From NCBI GenBank assembly GCA_947623455.1, contig OX392532.1, positions 25,580,792 through 25,644,791 of the forward strand: a stretch of DNA of 64,000 bases, written 5' to 3'. This document shows positions 25,901-35,453 of this stretch, piece after piece (the stretch's first letter is position 1; the number at the start of each line of letters is the position of its first letter). Made by a program: the position numbers and the translations under genes. The notes under the pieces were generated by a model. That model did not search any database. It was not told the DNA's origin and saw only the letters and a list, made by a program, of their open reading frames with translations. Source of the DNA: Mimachlamys varia. Its lineage: Eukaryota; Mollusca; Bivalvia; Pectinida; Pectinidae.

Positions 25901-26705
25901 AGAAGGTTGCACTGACATTGTTGAGCACCTTATTTGCGAGCTAGGGATTTCTTGTTGCAACGATGGCTTATCAAATGCCATGGACAACACCCGGAATTAT
26001 CAAAACTTTGATAGACTTAAAATGGTCCGTCTTGTGCGGGAATCAAAAGACTGGCCCGATGAGTTGCTGACAAAGGCGTTAGACAAAGCGATTAGACTTG
26101 GGTACAGTGACGTGATGTTGTACTTACATACCCACGGGGCAAAGTTCGATGACGAAAGTCTGGAGAACGCAATGGTGTATAAAAATATAGGATACGATCT
26201 GTATGATCTTGTTTCTTATGTAATGAAATCACGTCACTTCAGCGAAGATCTAATGACCAATGCACTGACAAAATCTTTAGAGATTGGCCATTATCAACTC
26301 ATGACTATGTTTCAAGAAAAGGGAGCAGAGTTTGCGGATAAAAGCCTACAACAAGCAATCCATAAAGGGTGGATACCCTCAGATCGACTCCCAGCAGTCA
26401 AGTTCATACTAAATGCAAGACGTTGGGACAATACTGAAAAAAATGAAGCGCTGCACAGGGCTGTAAAGTTTGGGGATATAAGCATAATTGCTTGCCTTCT
26501 GAAATGTGGAGGGGAGGTGTCGACACAATGCTTGTCCGAAATTCTGGAGAGTAAATGCAAACCGTCACATCGCCTCTGTATCGTTAGACTCCTACTATCT
26601 AGCCCCCATTCGTTGGCACGCGCGGTACTTGAAGAGGCAGGAGCAAAAGCTAGACAGATGTCAGAGCCCAAACTTGAGGCGTTCATCCAGCAGTGCATCA
26701 AGTAG
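13693..26705 (+). CDS. Copy 1 gene model: 2A-like leader - nSTAND3-type NTPase - ankyrin-like solenoid
   Basis: Eight coding exons: 13693-13929, 15009-15060, 15999-16169, 16666-16836, 17296-17406, 19156-19254, 20495-20590, 22861-26705. All introns are GT-AG. Exon 1 ends in phase 0 and every later junction is phase 1; the sum, 4782 nt, is divisible by three and gives about 1593 aa. Each exon type has a counterpart in copy 2, the main support for the small exons. The ATG at 13693 has A at -3 and G at +4. By family knowledge the protein would be a cytosolic NLR-like ATPase switch, with the solenoid as sensor and the 5' exons as effector or localisation parts; that role is inferred. No RNA evidence is available, and further exons in the longer introns are possible. 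Confidence 0.75.
15009..15060 (+). CDS. Copy 1 exon 2: acidic linker
   Basis: 52 nt between CTTTACAG and GTACGTA, encoding an Asp/Thr-rich stretch (DTPTDDNDNINITL). The same length, phase and composition occur in copy 2 at 37425-37476, which supports it as a real exon. Confidence 0.7.
15999..16169 (+). CDS. Copy 1 exon 3a: low-complexity linker (duplicated exon)
   Basis: 171 nt, phase 1 to phase 1, after CATTGCAG and before GTAATG. It encodes 57 residues rich in Ser, Thr, Asn and Gly, with TTEYAGAVA conserved in all three versions (3a, 3b, copy 2). Being symmetric, it can be skipped or included without changing frame. Confidence 0.7.
16666..16836 (+). CDS. Copy 1 exon 3b: tandem duplicate of exon 3a
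   Basis: Same length, splice sites and phase as 3a, lying 667 bases downstream. Changes include FKVIVK to SGAIVK near the end. The duplicated unit includes intron on both sides (about 15551-16202 and 16203-16870). It could be additive or a mutually exclusive alternative to 3a. Confidence 0.7.
17296..17406 (+). CDS. Copy 1 exon 4: short conserved beta-prone module
   Basis: 111 nt, phase 1-1, bounded by CTTTCAG and GTTTGT. It encodes YYDQRNYHEEIHVQKTKVKH and then AENVCAGEQTVLHT. Copy 2 keeps YxDQRxYxEEIHV, AENV and GxQTxxHT, making this the best conserved of the small linker exons. The tail is reminiscent of the short Q-and-G amyloid-like motifs found before some STAND domains, but the RHIM tetrad is absent. 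I do not recognise it as a named domain. Confidence 0.7.
18000..18960 (+). pseudogene. Decayed reverse transcriptase fragment in copy 1 intron
   Basis: Two frames together give an RT palm: VDNIF-type text, GIPMGTNC (about 18191), then YIDDVLS (about 18318) with the catalytic DD, then ELEIKDTTD and LIRYSRACS. A frameshift near 18170, a stop at 18424 and another frameshift before 18518 break it. A conserved 3' tail, ATGGCGGGTGTCGTCGATGA at 18849, follows. The palm is of the Penelope-like or other non-LTR type; I cannot fix the class. It lies in sense inside the intron between exons 4 and 5. Confidence 0.8.
19156..19254 (+). CDS. Copy 1 exon 5a: acidic then lysine-rich, NLS-like
   Basis: 99 nt, phase 1-1, acceptor TTCTTGGTAG, donor GTAACA. 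It encodes DNEDDSIPKPKKKKRGE and then KSRKRTGSEG. The PKKKKRG core resembles a classical monopartite nuclear localisation signal, and KSRKR could add a second basic cluster. Copy 2 has no equivalent of the KKKKR run. Confidence 0.6.
20495..20590 (+). CDS. Copy 1 exon 5b: lysine-rich linker, paralogue of 5a
   Basis: 96 nt, phase 1-1, acceptor TTTTTTCTCAG, donor GTACTT. It encodes EEDESVPESKKMKNAKEAIP and ends KSSKRVTLEG. It follows the plan of 5a (acidic start, VP or IP, lysines, KR..EG end), so 5a and 5b look like an ancient exon duplication. The single copy 2 exon at 39376-39450 ends the same way (KSPKRILLEG). Confidence 0.6.
21290..22020 (+). pseudogene. Second decayed reverse transcriptase fragment in copy 1 intron
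   Basis: Homologous to the 18000-18960 fragment: EELIRTGNRNLVKSFNFTYR, NIDDVLS (YIDD mutated to NIDD), and ELEIRDTPD. A deletion follows DVLSIN, and the tail around 21870-22010 is degraded. It lies in sense in the last intron of copy 1. Confidence 0.75.
22452..22625 (+). mobile_element. tRNA-derived SINE-like repeat
   Basis: TGGTCTAGTGGGAGGACGCC resembles an A box, and GAGAGTTCGCATCAC about 37 bases later a B box. An unrelated body follows, ending in ACAATAAATCTATGTC. It is a different family from the 54494 SINE and lies in the last intron of copy 1. Confidence 0.5.
22861..26705 (+). CDS. Copy 1 last exon: nSTAND3-type NTPase plus ankyrin-like repeats
   Basis: Acceptor TTTTTTCCAG|AA; the frame enters in phase 1 (ENTEIM...), so the Met at 22875 need not be the start. 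Counting from that Met: Walker A GVTGEGKTT at 37-45, Walker B VVFVDD at 88-93 followed by IFG, and sensor VVTSR at 127-131. This spacing and the DDIFG signature fit the novel STAND NTPase 3 family. A helical region and GHQTIAD-type winged-helix-like segment follow to about 480, then about ten divergent ankyrin-like units to the C-terminus. The stop at 26703-26705 is followed by AATAAA at 26765. No signal peptide or membrane segment is seen, so it should be cytosolic or nuclear. Confidence 0.92.
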
Positions 26706-26764
26706 CGAAATTATATCAACTTGGATTTGGAAAAGGTTTCATTTTCGGAACAAATCCTGTATTT

Positions 26765-26770
26765 AATAAA
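26765..26770 (+). promoter_or_regulatory. Polyadenylation signal of copy 1
   Basis: AATAAA 59 bases after the copy 1 stop codon. The aligned position in copy 2 (47524-47529) reads CATAAA, a weaker variant. Confidence 0.6.
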
Positions 26771-27084
26771 GCACGTATGATGTGGTTAATATCGTATGGT
26801 AACATTGTATTAATAGAATGACAATTTCATCTATTCAATACAAGTTACAAAACGTAATAATTATATACACCATTTATCTGGATACTTGACTATCAAGTCC
26901 GAATTAAGAAGATGGGATTAACCTTTTCTTAGCGCACTTGTCTGCAACCGTTTGTCCTAGGAACGTAAGCAGCTGGATCAGAAGTTTTATATTGTATCAC
27001 GATCACGAAGGCCATAATTTTGCTTAATATGTAGATGCATAATTATTTATGAAGGTGACAGAACGGTCTTACATAAGCATGGCA

Positions 27085-27925
27085 TAACACAAGATGCCAA
27101 TGGTTTGATAAGATGTACAGTATTAGGATGGTTCGACGACAGGTGCATCATTAGGACGGTTTGACAAGGGCTGCATCATTAGGATGGTTTGACAAGGGCT
27201 GCATCATTAGGATGGTTCGACGACAGCTGCATCATTAGGATGGTTTGATGACAGATACAGCATTAGGACGGTTTGACAAGAGGTACAGCATTATGATGGT
27301 TCGACGACAGGTGCATCATTAGGATGGTTTGACAAGGGCTGCATCATTAGGACGGTTTGACAAGGGCTGCATCATTAGGATGGTTTGACAAGGGGTACAG
27401 CATTAGGATGGTTTGACAAGGGCTGCATCATTAGGATAGTTTGATAACAGCAGCATCATTAGGATGGTTTGATGACAGATACAGCATTATGATGGTTTGA
27501 CGACAGGTGCATCATTAGGACGGTTTGATAAGGGCTGCATCATTAGGACGGTTTGACAACAGATGCATCATTAGGATGGTTTGACGACAGGTGCATCATT
27601 AGGATGGTTTGACGACAGGTGCATCATTAGGATGGTTTGACGACAGGTGCATCATTAGGACGGTTTGACAACAGGTGCATCATTAGGATGGTTTGACGAC
27701 AGGTGCATCATTAGGATGGTTTGACGACAGGTGCATCATTAGGACGGTTTGACGACAGGTGCATCATTAGGACGGTTTGACAAGGGCTGCATCATTAGGA
27801 TGGTTTGATAACAGGTGCATCATTAGGACGGTTTGACAAGGGGTACAGCATTAGGATGGTTTGACAAGGGGTACAGCATTAGGATGGTTTGACAACAGTT
27901 ATAGTTATATGATGGTAGGTTGACA
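27085..27925. repeat. 28-bp minisatellite downstream of copy 1
   Basis: About 28 units of the form GCATCATTAGGATGGTTTGA plus CGACAGGT or CAAGGGCT. Variants (CGACAGGT, CAAGGGCT, CAAGGGGTACA) are interspersed in blocks, suggesting multi-unit duplications. Same period and TTTGAC core as the array behind copy 0. Confidence 0.95.
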
Positions 27926-28769
27926 GGTAAAGCATCCGGATACAATGGGTATCATAAGTGTGTATGATATGATGATCAATTTAATGCTGATTTCACATAC
28001 AAGTTTGTAATGTCATTTTTAAGAGATTCCATAAAATACATGTATGTTAGTAAAATTGTAGTGTATTTTTGTGTTTATATGCCGAGAATATATGGGTTAA
28101 TATTTGGCCACTCAAACTAGAAGCTGATGTATAATATGTAGTTTCATTCAATTATAATGCTTCCTAAGTAAGGGTAATCCACGTTGATTAATATGAGTTG
28201 AAATGAGTGGCATGTTATCAGTTCAAGCATCTATGGACCAGGTCCTGTGATCTTTCTGTGGAAGTCAGGTCGAGAGAGGATTCACAATTTTATTTTCTCT
28301 GTGAATTAATGCACAGTTGCATGGATTCCAATCAGTAAATATGTATAACATACTTTATTAGCTGATGAAAACTCAAGCAACCCTGATCAATGATACACTA
28401 GAAGCAGGTTAAGAGATATTGTGTGTTATTAATTCAATTCTTGATTTGAACTTTGTGTATTTTTTATATTGTTTCCTTATTCAGCTTTAAAAAGCAGACT
28501 TTGTGTACATTGTACCCTGTAAATGGAAAAAAGGAAGTCGTTGTTCTGGTTTACTTTAGCCTTACAGTAATTTTTACTTGATTTATAATTGTTGATATAC
28601 GTGTTCATTTATAAGTCCGTCATTAAATAGGCAACGTATACTATGCTTCGTAAGATCACAAAATTAAAGAGTTTTGTTTGTCTCTCACATATTTCAAAGT
28701 ACGCTTAAAGAATATTTGCTATCACTAGTTCTATATGATTTACACATTTTATTTTGTGTTACATATATA
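27926..28769. other. Copy 1 downstream flank
   Basis: No gene seen. From about 28600 it aligns with 51030 onwards behind copy 2 (TTGTTTRTCTCTC and neighbours), as part of the duplicated unit. Confidence 0.5.
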
Positions 28770-29003
28770 CTGTAAAAGCCAATATTTTCGCACGTGCATT
28801 TTTTCGCTTAGTCAGCCACCAAAATGTTGTGAAAATGTTCGCGCTGTCAGTCATACTGTTTTGCACAGTGTACCCATAATACTATCATATACTGTAGAGT
28901 TTGAGTGCTATTAAATATGTTCGCTTGTGATTATATTCGGGGAGATTTAATGCCAGCGAAATAAGCGAAAATGTCCCCACCGCGAAGAATACCACTTTTA
29001 CAG
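28770..29003. mobile_element. MITE family CTGTAAAAG, TA target (234 bp)
   Basis: Terminal inverted repeats CTGTAAAAGCCAATATTTTC and the complement of CTGTAAAAGTGGTATTCTTC, with TA on both sides. The paralogous site behind copy 2 (about 51190, CATAGATAACTGACTGTG) lacks it, so insertion followed the duplication. A second copy lies at 62551-62744 in the opposite orientation. Confidence 0.85.
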
Positions 29004-29202
29004 TAAGTGACTGTGATATTTTATAGCAGTGTTGTAAAGTTGTTATCCATTCTGTAATTGGACCCGTTAAACTGAAATAAATATATATCAATAAATAAAT
29101 ACCGTTTTTGCCGTAAGTATCCCCCAACCCCACTTCTACGAATGGGTTAAAATGATATAAGTGACTCTTGTAATCGTGACAAAACTTAATTATTCTATTT
29201 AA

Positions 29203-29587
29203 AGGCCCAATATACGTAACTTCAGAGAAATGTTCGTGATTCTGAAAAATTCTGAAAAAAAATCCAGTTGATAACCATGCAAAAATAAGCCTAAAACGAA
29301 GTAAACCTAAGCGGTAACTAACAGGAAACTCTTGACAAAAAAATCCAAAGAATTGAAAATTATTCAGGTGGGGCCCACTTCAACAACAAACCGAAGGTAG
29401 AAGACAGTTCGAAATGGACGCTTGTTTACAAATAGCGTGTTTCAACTGCTGCTGTACCGGTAACCGCGACCGAGTTCATCTTGAATATTGCTGATATCAG
29501 TTAATCTTAACTAAATCTATAAATATAATAAGTTATAAGGCTTTATTTACGCTTCAAAATTTGTCGAAAGTTACATATATTGGGCCT
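29203..29587 (+). mobile_element. MITE family AGGCCCAATATA, TTAA target, copy A (385 bp)
   Basis: Starts AGGCCCAATATACGTAACTT, ends with the inverted ACATATATTGGGCCT, and is flanked by TTAA at 29199-29202 and 29588-29591. No coding capacity. A TTAA duplication followed by AGG fits Kolobok/T2-type or piggyBac-type MITEs. Confidence 0.9.
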
Positions 29588-30387
29588 TTAAAGGTACGGT
29601 AAACCTCACTGTGCGCATGTTTACAAGACAAAAAACCCACAAATATCGGTAATATGTGTACATATTGTCCGAAATGTATGACAATGATGTCGCACATCAT
29701 TAGTACTACCCATTTGTGTCAAAATATCTTTCTTATTTATTTCAGAAAGCAATATTTCCCTTCAAATCTTAGTTTTGCTGGCCTATTATGGAACCAAGTT
29801 GTGTGCGCCCTGGGCGCAAATCACGGCGAATACGGTACTGTTTTGGCAATAATGATTACAAATAATTTTTTTTCTTTAATACATTTTACGTGTTTTAAAG
29901 GAGAGTTTGAATACATGAGTACTGGTTATAGAAATAAGTTTGTTCTTGGTGTATCTTAAGTGGTGGCAGGGCAAACATGTATAAGAGTCCCCCCTACTTT
30001 ATATAATAAAACCAATATTAATCGTAACGTACACCTGACGATCAAATGTGTATTAATATATCAGTTGTGTTATATTCTTTATCGCATTAAATGCAAAAAT
30101 GCGTGATCGTTAACATATATTTTGTCATTTTCTGTATGACCTGAAATGTTCTATAACAGATGCAATCATACATATAGTTGTATCTTTCAAAAAAAAGTGT
30201 ACTTGTCGCTTTACCTTCTGTGAAGTAACAACTTGTAATTAATTATATAACGATATTTATATATTCTAGATATATCTAGAAACACACTAGAAATGTTTCG
30301 CATTTTGTTTATAAGAATAGACATGACACACCTTTACTTCCGTAAATGTAAGAAATGTCCATATATGTCATATATAGGTCAAAATAT

Positions 30388-30940
30388 GTGAAAAGGTATG
30401 GTGTCACCTGCCCGACCACATGGGTTTTCTCCGGGTACTCCGGTTTTCTCCCACAGTAAGATCTTTCGCTCGCTAACATCCGGCCAACAAGAGTGATTAA
30501 AGGCCCAATATACATAACTTCAGGGAAATTTTCGTGATTCTGAAAAATACTGAAAAAAATCCAGTTGATAACCATGCAAAAATAAACCTAAAACGAAGTA
30601 AACCTGAGTGGTAACTAGCAAGAAACTCTTGACAAAAAAATCCAAAGAATTGAAAATAATTCAGATGGGACCCACTTCAACAACAAACCGAAGGTGGAAG
30701 ACGGTTCGAAATAGACGCGGGTTTACAAATACCGAGTTTCAACTGCTGCTGTACCGGTAACCGCGAAAGAATTCGTCTTGAATATTGCTGATATCAATTA
30801 ATCTTAGCTAAATCTACAAATATAATAAGTTATTTGGCTTGATTTTCGCGTCAAGTTTTGCCGAAAGTTACGTATATTGGGCCTTTAATATAAGTTGTAT
30901 AACTTGTTTCATGATTGTTGTAAAATAAATAAAGTTTATA
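30388..30940 (+). mobile_element. 5'-truncated SINE split by MITE copy B
   Basis: Begins at GTGAAAAGGTATGGTGTCAC, carries CTCCGGGTACTCCGGTTTTC and ends AAATAAAGTTTATA. MITE B interrupts it at GAGTGATTAA. The 5' truncation point and flank match the SINE at 52006-52170, so both descend from one insertion made before the duplication. Confidence 0.85.
30501..30884 (+). mobile_element. MITE family AGGCCCAATATA, copy B, nested in SINE (384 bp)
   Basis: TTAA at 30497-30500 and 30885-30888 flanks it. The uninterrupted SINE at 54673 reads GAGTGATTAATATAAG, the exact empty site, which proves the TTAA target duplication. Confidence 0.95.
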
Positions 30941-32026
30941 TTTGTATGTATATAAAATGGATTTCAATTATGTTGATCAGTAAATGGACATTTGAACCAA
31001 TATGTCAAGAGTATTAAGTATTTTTATTTGAACGAAGCATAATGGAAACATGTCATTTGTTTGAAATGTCCCGTTATATATATTTGATAAGTAAAGGGTT
31101 TGTTAATTTCATAATTTTTGGAAGTGAGATTTTGTTATATTATCTAAAGATTAAAGTTTTATAACAAATCTTGTTGTTTGTTATTTAGAGCATAATACAA
31201 CCTGAAATGAAATACACTTAAATGTTGCAAGGTTGACACAACTCGAGCCAAGGTAATTTAAATTAACAAATTTCACGCCGACAAGCTTCTTGTATCATGA
31301 CTCGAGGCATAATGATTCTTCAAAAGAAATTGTTTGACAACTTTAAAGAATATAAATCTTGTACCCTTGATTATAAGCCAAAGTCGTTTATATTCGCGGG
31401 TTTTGTAACACTCTGCGGCGGAAAGTTTTTATCAAAAACGAGAATACCAAAGCGACAACAACACCATAATCCGAACTCAAAATCGATTAAACTAGGGGCA
31501 AAATAGAAACAAAGGAAAAATTTACATGGAGACTCCCGTAAAAGTAACCAGCGAATAAGACCAGACCAAGTAAAACAATTTTAGGCCAGTTTGAAAATTG
31601 GTGCAAACTTTTCATTCATGAATTTTTAGTGCAACATCAATGCCCTTTTTTCAAACATTTGAGAGGTTTCATTACAGAAAGAAATTACTTATCATCCAAA
31701 TTTTACTCCTTAAAAATCTTAAGCGGAGATAATTCCGATAAAAATATGACAAACAACAAAGAGGGACACTACAAAAAGGCATTAGCATACTAAGACCTTC
31801 AGGACATGTGACCTAACAAATACAGGTATCCTTACACATCTGCTTTATTATTCAACTGGAAATAGACGAGAAACTTGAATTTCGTAGGTGTTTTTCAATT
31901 CCATTTAATCCATTTAGTAAGTAACATAAACTGTTTATTTATTTGCACAAATGCCATTATACAATGTAAAAGGAAACACCGTAAAACCTCAATACAATGT
32001 CCCTTAATTGTTTAATCTGTCAACTT
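30941..32026. other. Duplicated downstream flank, no gene
   Basis: Aligns with 52171-53110 behind copy 2 (for example GGTTGACACAACTCGAGCCA). Small open frames such as 31297-31506 are not conserved as protein between the paralogous copies. Confidence 0.6.
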
Positions 32027-33778
32027 TTTACTGCCAATATTTCAATATACCAAACTTCGTACATTCATAGCTTTTATGCATGCCAGGGCTATATATTGTC
32101 AATTACACAGGTGCAAAAGGAAGAGGGAAAAATCGGTCTTAAGGTTCGAACCAAGTCACCTCGAAACAACTGTATGATGCAGTTTAATTCATTTTTTCGG
32201 CATATCTATTACTAAATATAAAAGGTGCAGCATATGTGTGTTACGTCATCTCTAGACGGTTGCCAGACAATTTATCCAGTTCAGTTCCGATACATATAAA
32301 GTAATCCTGTATAAATTACGAAGGCTCATAATAAGAGTCTTTGCTTTAGCTTAAACATATCATTTGTGTATAACCAATACATGAAAAAAACGGAGGATAG
32401 TTACACATTGATGAACAACAAACACCTTATGCTAACTTATTCACTCATGAACTTTCAAAATAAACTATTCCAGGCTTTGAATTGGAAAAGTTCATATGCG
32501 TGTATAGGAGTCGATGAGTAAAAATAAACTTGAAATAAAAATAACAAAACCTACTTCATATATTTTAATGTTTTTATTCAGTGAAAAAGAAAAAAAAACA
32601 TTTTTGGGTTGGTTAGTTAACTTTATACTTGACATAATTGAGAATGTCTTTGAGCAGCAATTTTATACCAGTGTATTCAAATGACAGCAGTGTCGCCTGA
32701 CGAATTATCTTTTTATATATTCTGATTAAAGTAAGCAGTATATTAATAACAATAACAATAACGACATATGCTATTTAACTAGCTTGCCACAAATATTTGT
32801 GCAAGTGCCTATAGTAACAAGCAATTGAAAGGAAGTACAAATGTCAGACCAATCACCCGACTGTCGTCTGAGGAGTGCAGGTATATGACCTGAAATTCTA
32901 TCAATTCTCTATTACACTGACACAGGATTACTTTGATTAATTAATTTAATTTCTAAATATCAATCTATCCCGCTTTTATGATCCTTAAAACAATGCACAA
33001 TCGTAAAGAGCGTTAAATTTCCTTGGTCAGAGAAATGTCCTCGAACAAAACTCTGTTCGGTATAAATCGGAAAATGGGTATTTGAACGCAAACAGTTGCA
33101 AATGTTGCCATTTGTATTTCATAGAGTTCCATTCCGGCCACCACTTTCACTTCTTATTTTAGATATTTGGTTAACACAAACCTTATATCATTGTAATGGG
33201 TATGGAATTACCTTTCGGATTGATCCCGACAAGGTGGGCAACTCTCGAATTGCTGTGCCGCGCGCGATAAGACGAGCAAACTTGATTATTTAGAGGAAGT
33301 AAAAGTCGGAAGAAGGTTTCCGTAGGTGAACCTGCGGAAGAATCAATACCGAACTCCTCGGCATACTGAGATGCAAAGATGTCACAGGACAATCATACTC
33401 TGTAAGAGATCAGGGCCAGACCCTACTCTTATCTCGGCACAAAACAAAACGCTGAGAACGCAAAAACTGCAACCTGTAATGAAACTGTACAAAACAACAC
33501 ACTACTCTGTCATTTTCGTCATTCAGTATAGGGTAGACGTTAAATAAAAAAAAATATAGGTTAACCGCCAAATCCTCGATTACAACTTAAATCTATTCTC
33601 GAGTAAAATTCGAAAACATATTAAGGGAGATAAAGCAATATCGACATAACAAAATATAGAATATTTCTTCACGCCCGAGTACATTCCGGTTTTAAACTCG
33701 CCCACTGAGACGTATCAAGACAGACGTCACAAAGTTGCATGATAAATATAAAATATATTTCGTTTAATGCTTAAGATT
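32027..33778. repeat. 1.75-kb tandem duplication, unit 1
   Basis: Repeats as 33779-35852. Shared landmarks are GTGCAAAAGGAAGAGGGAAA, CTGTATGATGCAGTTTAATT, an 18S rDNA piece, and ACGCCCGAGTACATTCCGG near the end. Part of the unit (about 32000-32950) also matches 53070-54240 behind copy 2, without the rDNA part. A fragment of it also occurs at 17837-17915 in a copy 1 intron. Confidence 0.85.
33193..33348 (+). pseudogene. 18S rRNA 3'-end fragment with ITS1-like continuation
   Basis: TTAGAGGAAGTAAAAGTCGG then AAGGTTTCCGTAGGTGAACC is the near-invariant 3' end of eukaryotic 18S rRNA. The match runs upstream through a GGATTGATCCCGAC..GGTGGGCAA segment to about 33193. Changes (GTCGGAAGAAGG where GTCGTAACAAGG is universal, AGAATCAATA for the GGATCATTA end) show decay. 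About 130 bases beginning ACCGAACTCCTCGGCATACT follow where ITS1 would start. It cannot be functional: only about 155 of ~1800 bases are present. Confidence 0.85.
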
Positions 33779-34656
33779 TTACTTTGTACATGCATAGCTT
33801 GTATGCATGCCAGGGCTCTATAGGGTCAATAATACAGGTGCAAAAGGAAGAGGGAAAAATCAGTCTTAATGTTCGAACCAGGTAACCTCGAAACAACTGT
33901 ATGATGCAGTTTAATTCATTTTTTCGGCATATCTATTACTAAATTTAAAAGGTGCAGCATATGTGTGTGTTACGTCATCTCCAGACGGTTACCAGACAAT
34001 TTATCCAGTTCAGTTCCGTTACATATAAAATAATCCTGTATAATTTACGAAGGCTCATAATAAGAGTCTTTGCTTTAGCTTAAACATATCATTTGTGTAT
34101 AGCCAATACATGAAAAAAACGGAGGATAGTTTCACATTGATCAACAACAATCACCTTATGCTAACTCATTTACTCATGAACTTTCAAAATAAACTATTCC
34201 AGACTTTGAACTGGAAGAGTTCATATGCGTGTACAGGGGTCGATGAGTAAAAATAAAAGCGTGAAACAAAAATGATATAACCTACTTCAGTTTTTTAAAT
34301 GTTTTTATTCAGTGAAAAGAAAAAAAATGGGTTGGTTAGTTAACTTTATACTTGACACAATTGAGAATGTCTTTGAGCAGCAATTTTATACCAGTGTATT
34401 CAAATGACAACAGTGTCTCCTGACGAATTCTCTTTATACAGATTCTGATTAAAGTAAGCACTATATTACAATAATTACGACATATGCTATTTAAATAGCT
34501 TGCCACAAATACTTGAGCCAGTGCCTGAAGTAACAAGCAATTGAAAGGAAGTACAAATGTCTGATCCGTTACTCGACTGTCGTCTGAGGAGTGCAGGTAT
34601 ATGACCTGAAATTCTATCAATTCTCTATTACACTGACACAGGATTACTTTGATTAA

Positions 34657-35037
34657 AGACCCAATATACGTAACGTCGGGAAATGTTTTTACGGATTTTG
34701 TATAGTTATGTAAAAAATTCAGTTGATAACCATGCGAAAATAAGCCTGAAACGAAGTAAAACTGAGCGGTAACTAACAAGAAACTGTTGACAAAAAATTC
34801 CAAAGGATTGGTTCAGGTGGGGCCCACTTCAACAACAAAGCCGTAGATAGAAGACAGTTCGAAATGGACGGGTGTTTACAAACACCGTATTTCAACTGCT
34901 GCTGTACCGGTAACCGCGCAAGATTTCATATTGAATATTGCTGATATCAGTTAATCTTCACTTAAACTATAAATATAATAAGTTACGATGCTTGATTTTC
35001 GCTTCAAGTTTTGCCGAAAGTTACGTATATTGGGCCT
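34657..35037 (+). mobile_element. MITE family AGGCCCAATATA, copy C (381 bp)
   Basis: Starts AGACCCAATATACGTAAC and ends TACGTATATTGGGCCT. TTAA precedes it and TTTA follows. Unit 1 of the tandem duplication shows the empty site TTTGATTAATTAATTTAA at 32934, so the insertion postdates the duplication and one target copy has since mutated. Confidence 0.9.
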
Positions 35038-35296
35038 TTTATTAATTTAATTTCTAAATATCAATCTATCCCGCTTTTGTCATCCTTAAAACGATGCACA
35101 ATCGTAAAGAGCGTTTGATTTCCTTGGTTAGAGAAATGTCCTCGAACAAAACTCCGTTCGGTATAAATCGGGAAATGGGTATTTATTTGAACGCAAACAG
35201 TTGAAAATGTTGCCATTTGTATTTCAAAGTGTTCCATTCCGGCCACCACTTTCACTTCTTATTTTAGATATTTGGTTAACACAAACCTTATATCAT

Positions 35297-35453
35297 TGTT
35301 ATGGGTATGGAATTACCTTTCGGATTGATCCCGACACGGTGGGCAACCCTCAAATTGCTGTGCCGCGCGCGATAAGACGAGCAAACTTGATTATTTAGAG
35401 GAAGTAAAAGTCGGAAGAAGGTTTCCGAAGGTGAACCTGCAGAAGAATCAATA
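35297..35453 (+). pseudogene. Second 18S rRNA 3'-end fragment
   Basis: Copy of the 33193-33348 fragment in duplication unit 2. It keeps CCCGACACGGTGGGCAACCC, closer to authentic 18S than the first copy here, but has TTTCCGAAGGTGAACCTGCA where the first keeps the universal sequence. The two have decayed independently. Confidence 0.85.

Noticed and set aside
27085..27925. Possible CRISPR-like array
   Set aside because: Repeats are contiguous without unique spacers, in an intron-bearing animal genome.
28367..28410. CTGATGA resembling a hammerhead ribozyme core
   Set aside because: No GAAAC segment or flanking stems at suitable distance.
33096..33293. 65-residue frame, with a near-identical one at 35201-35398
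   Set aside because: It overlaps the 18S rDNA piece; conservation reflects the duplicated DNA.
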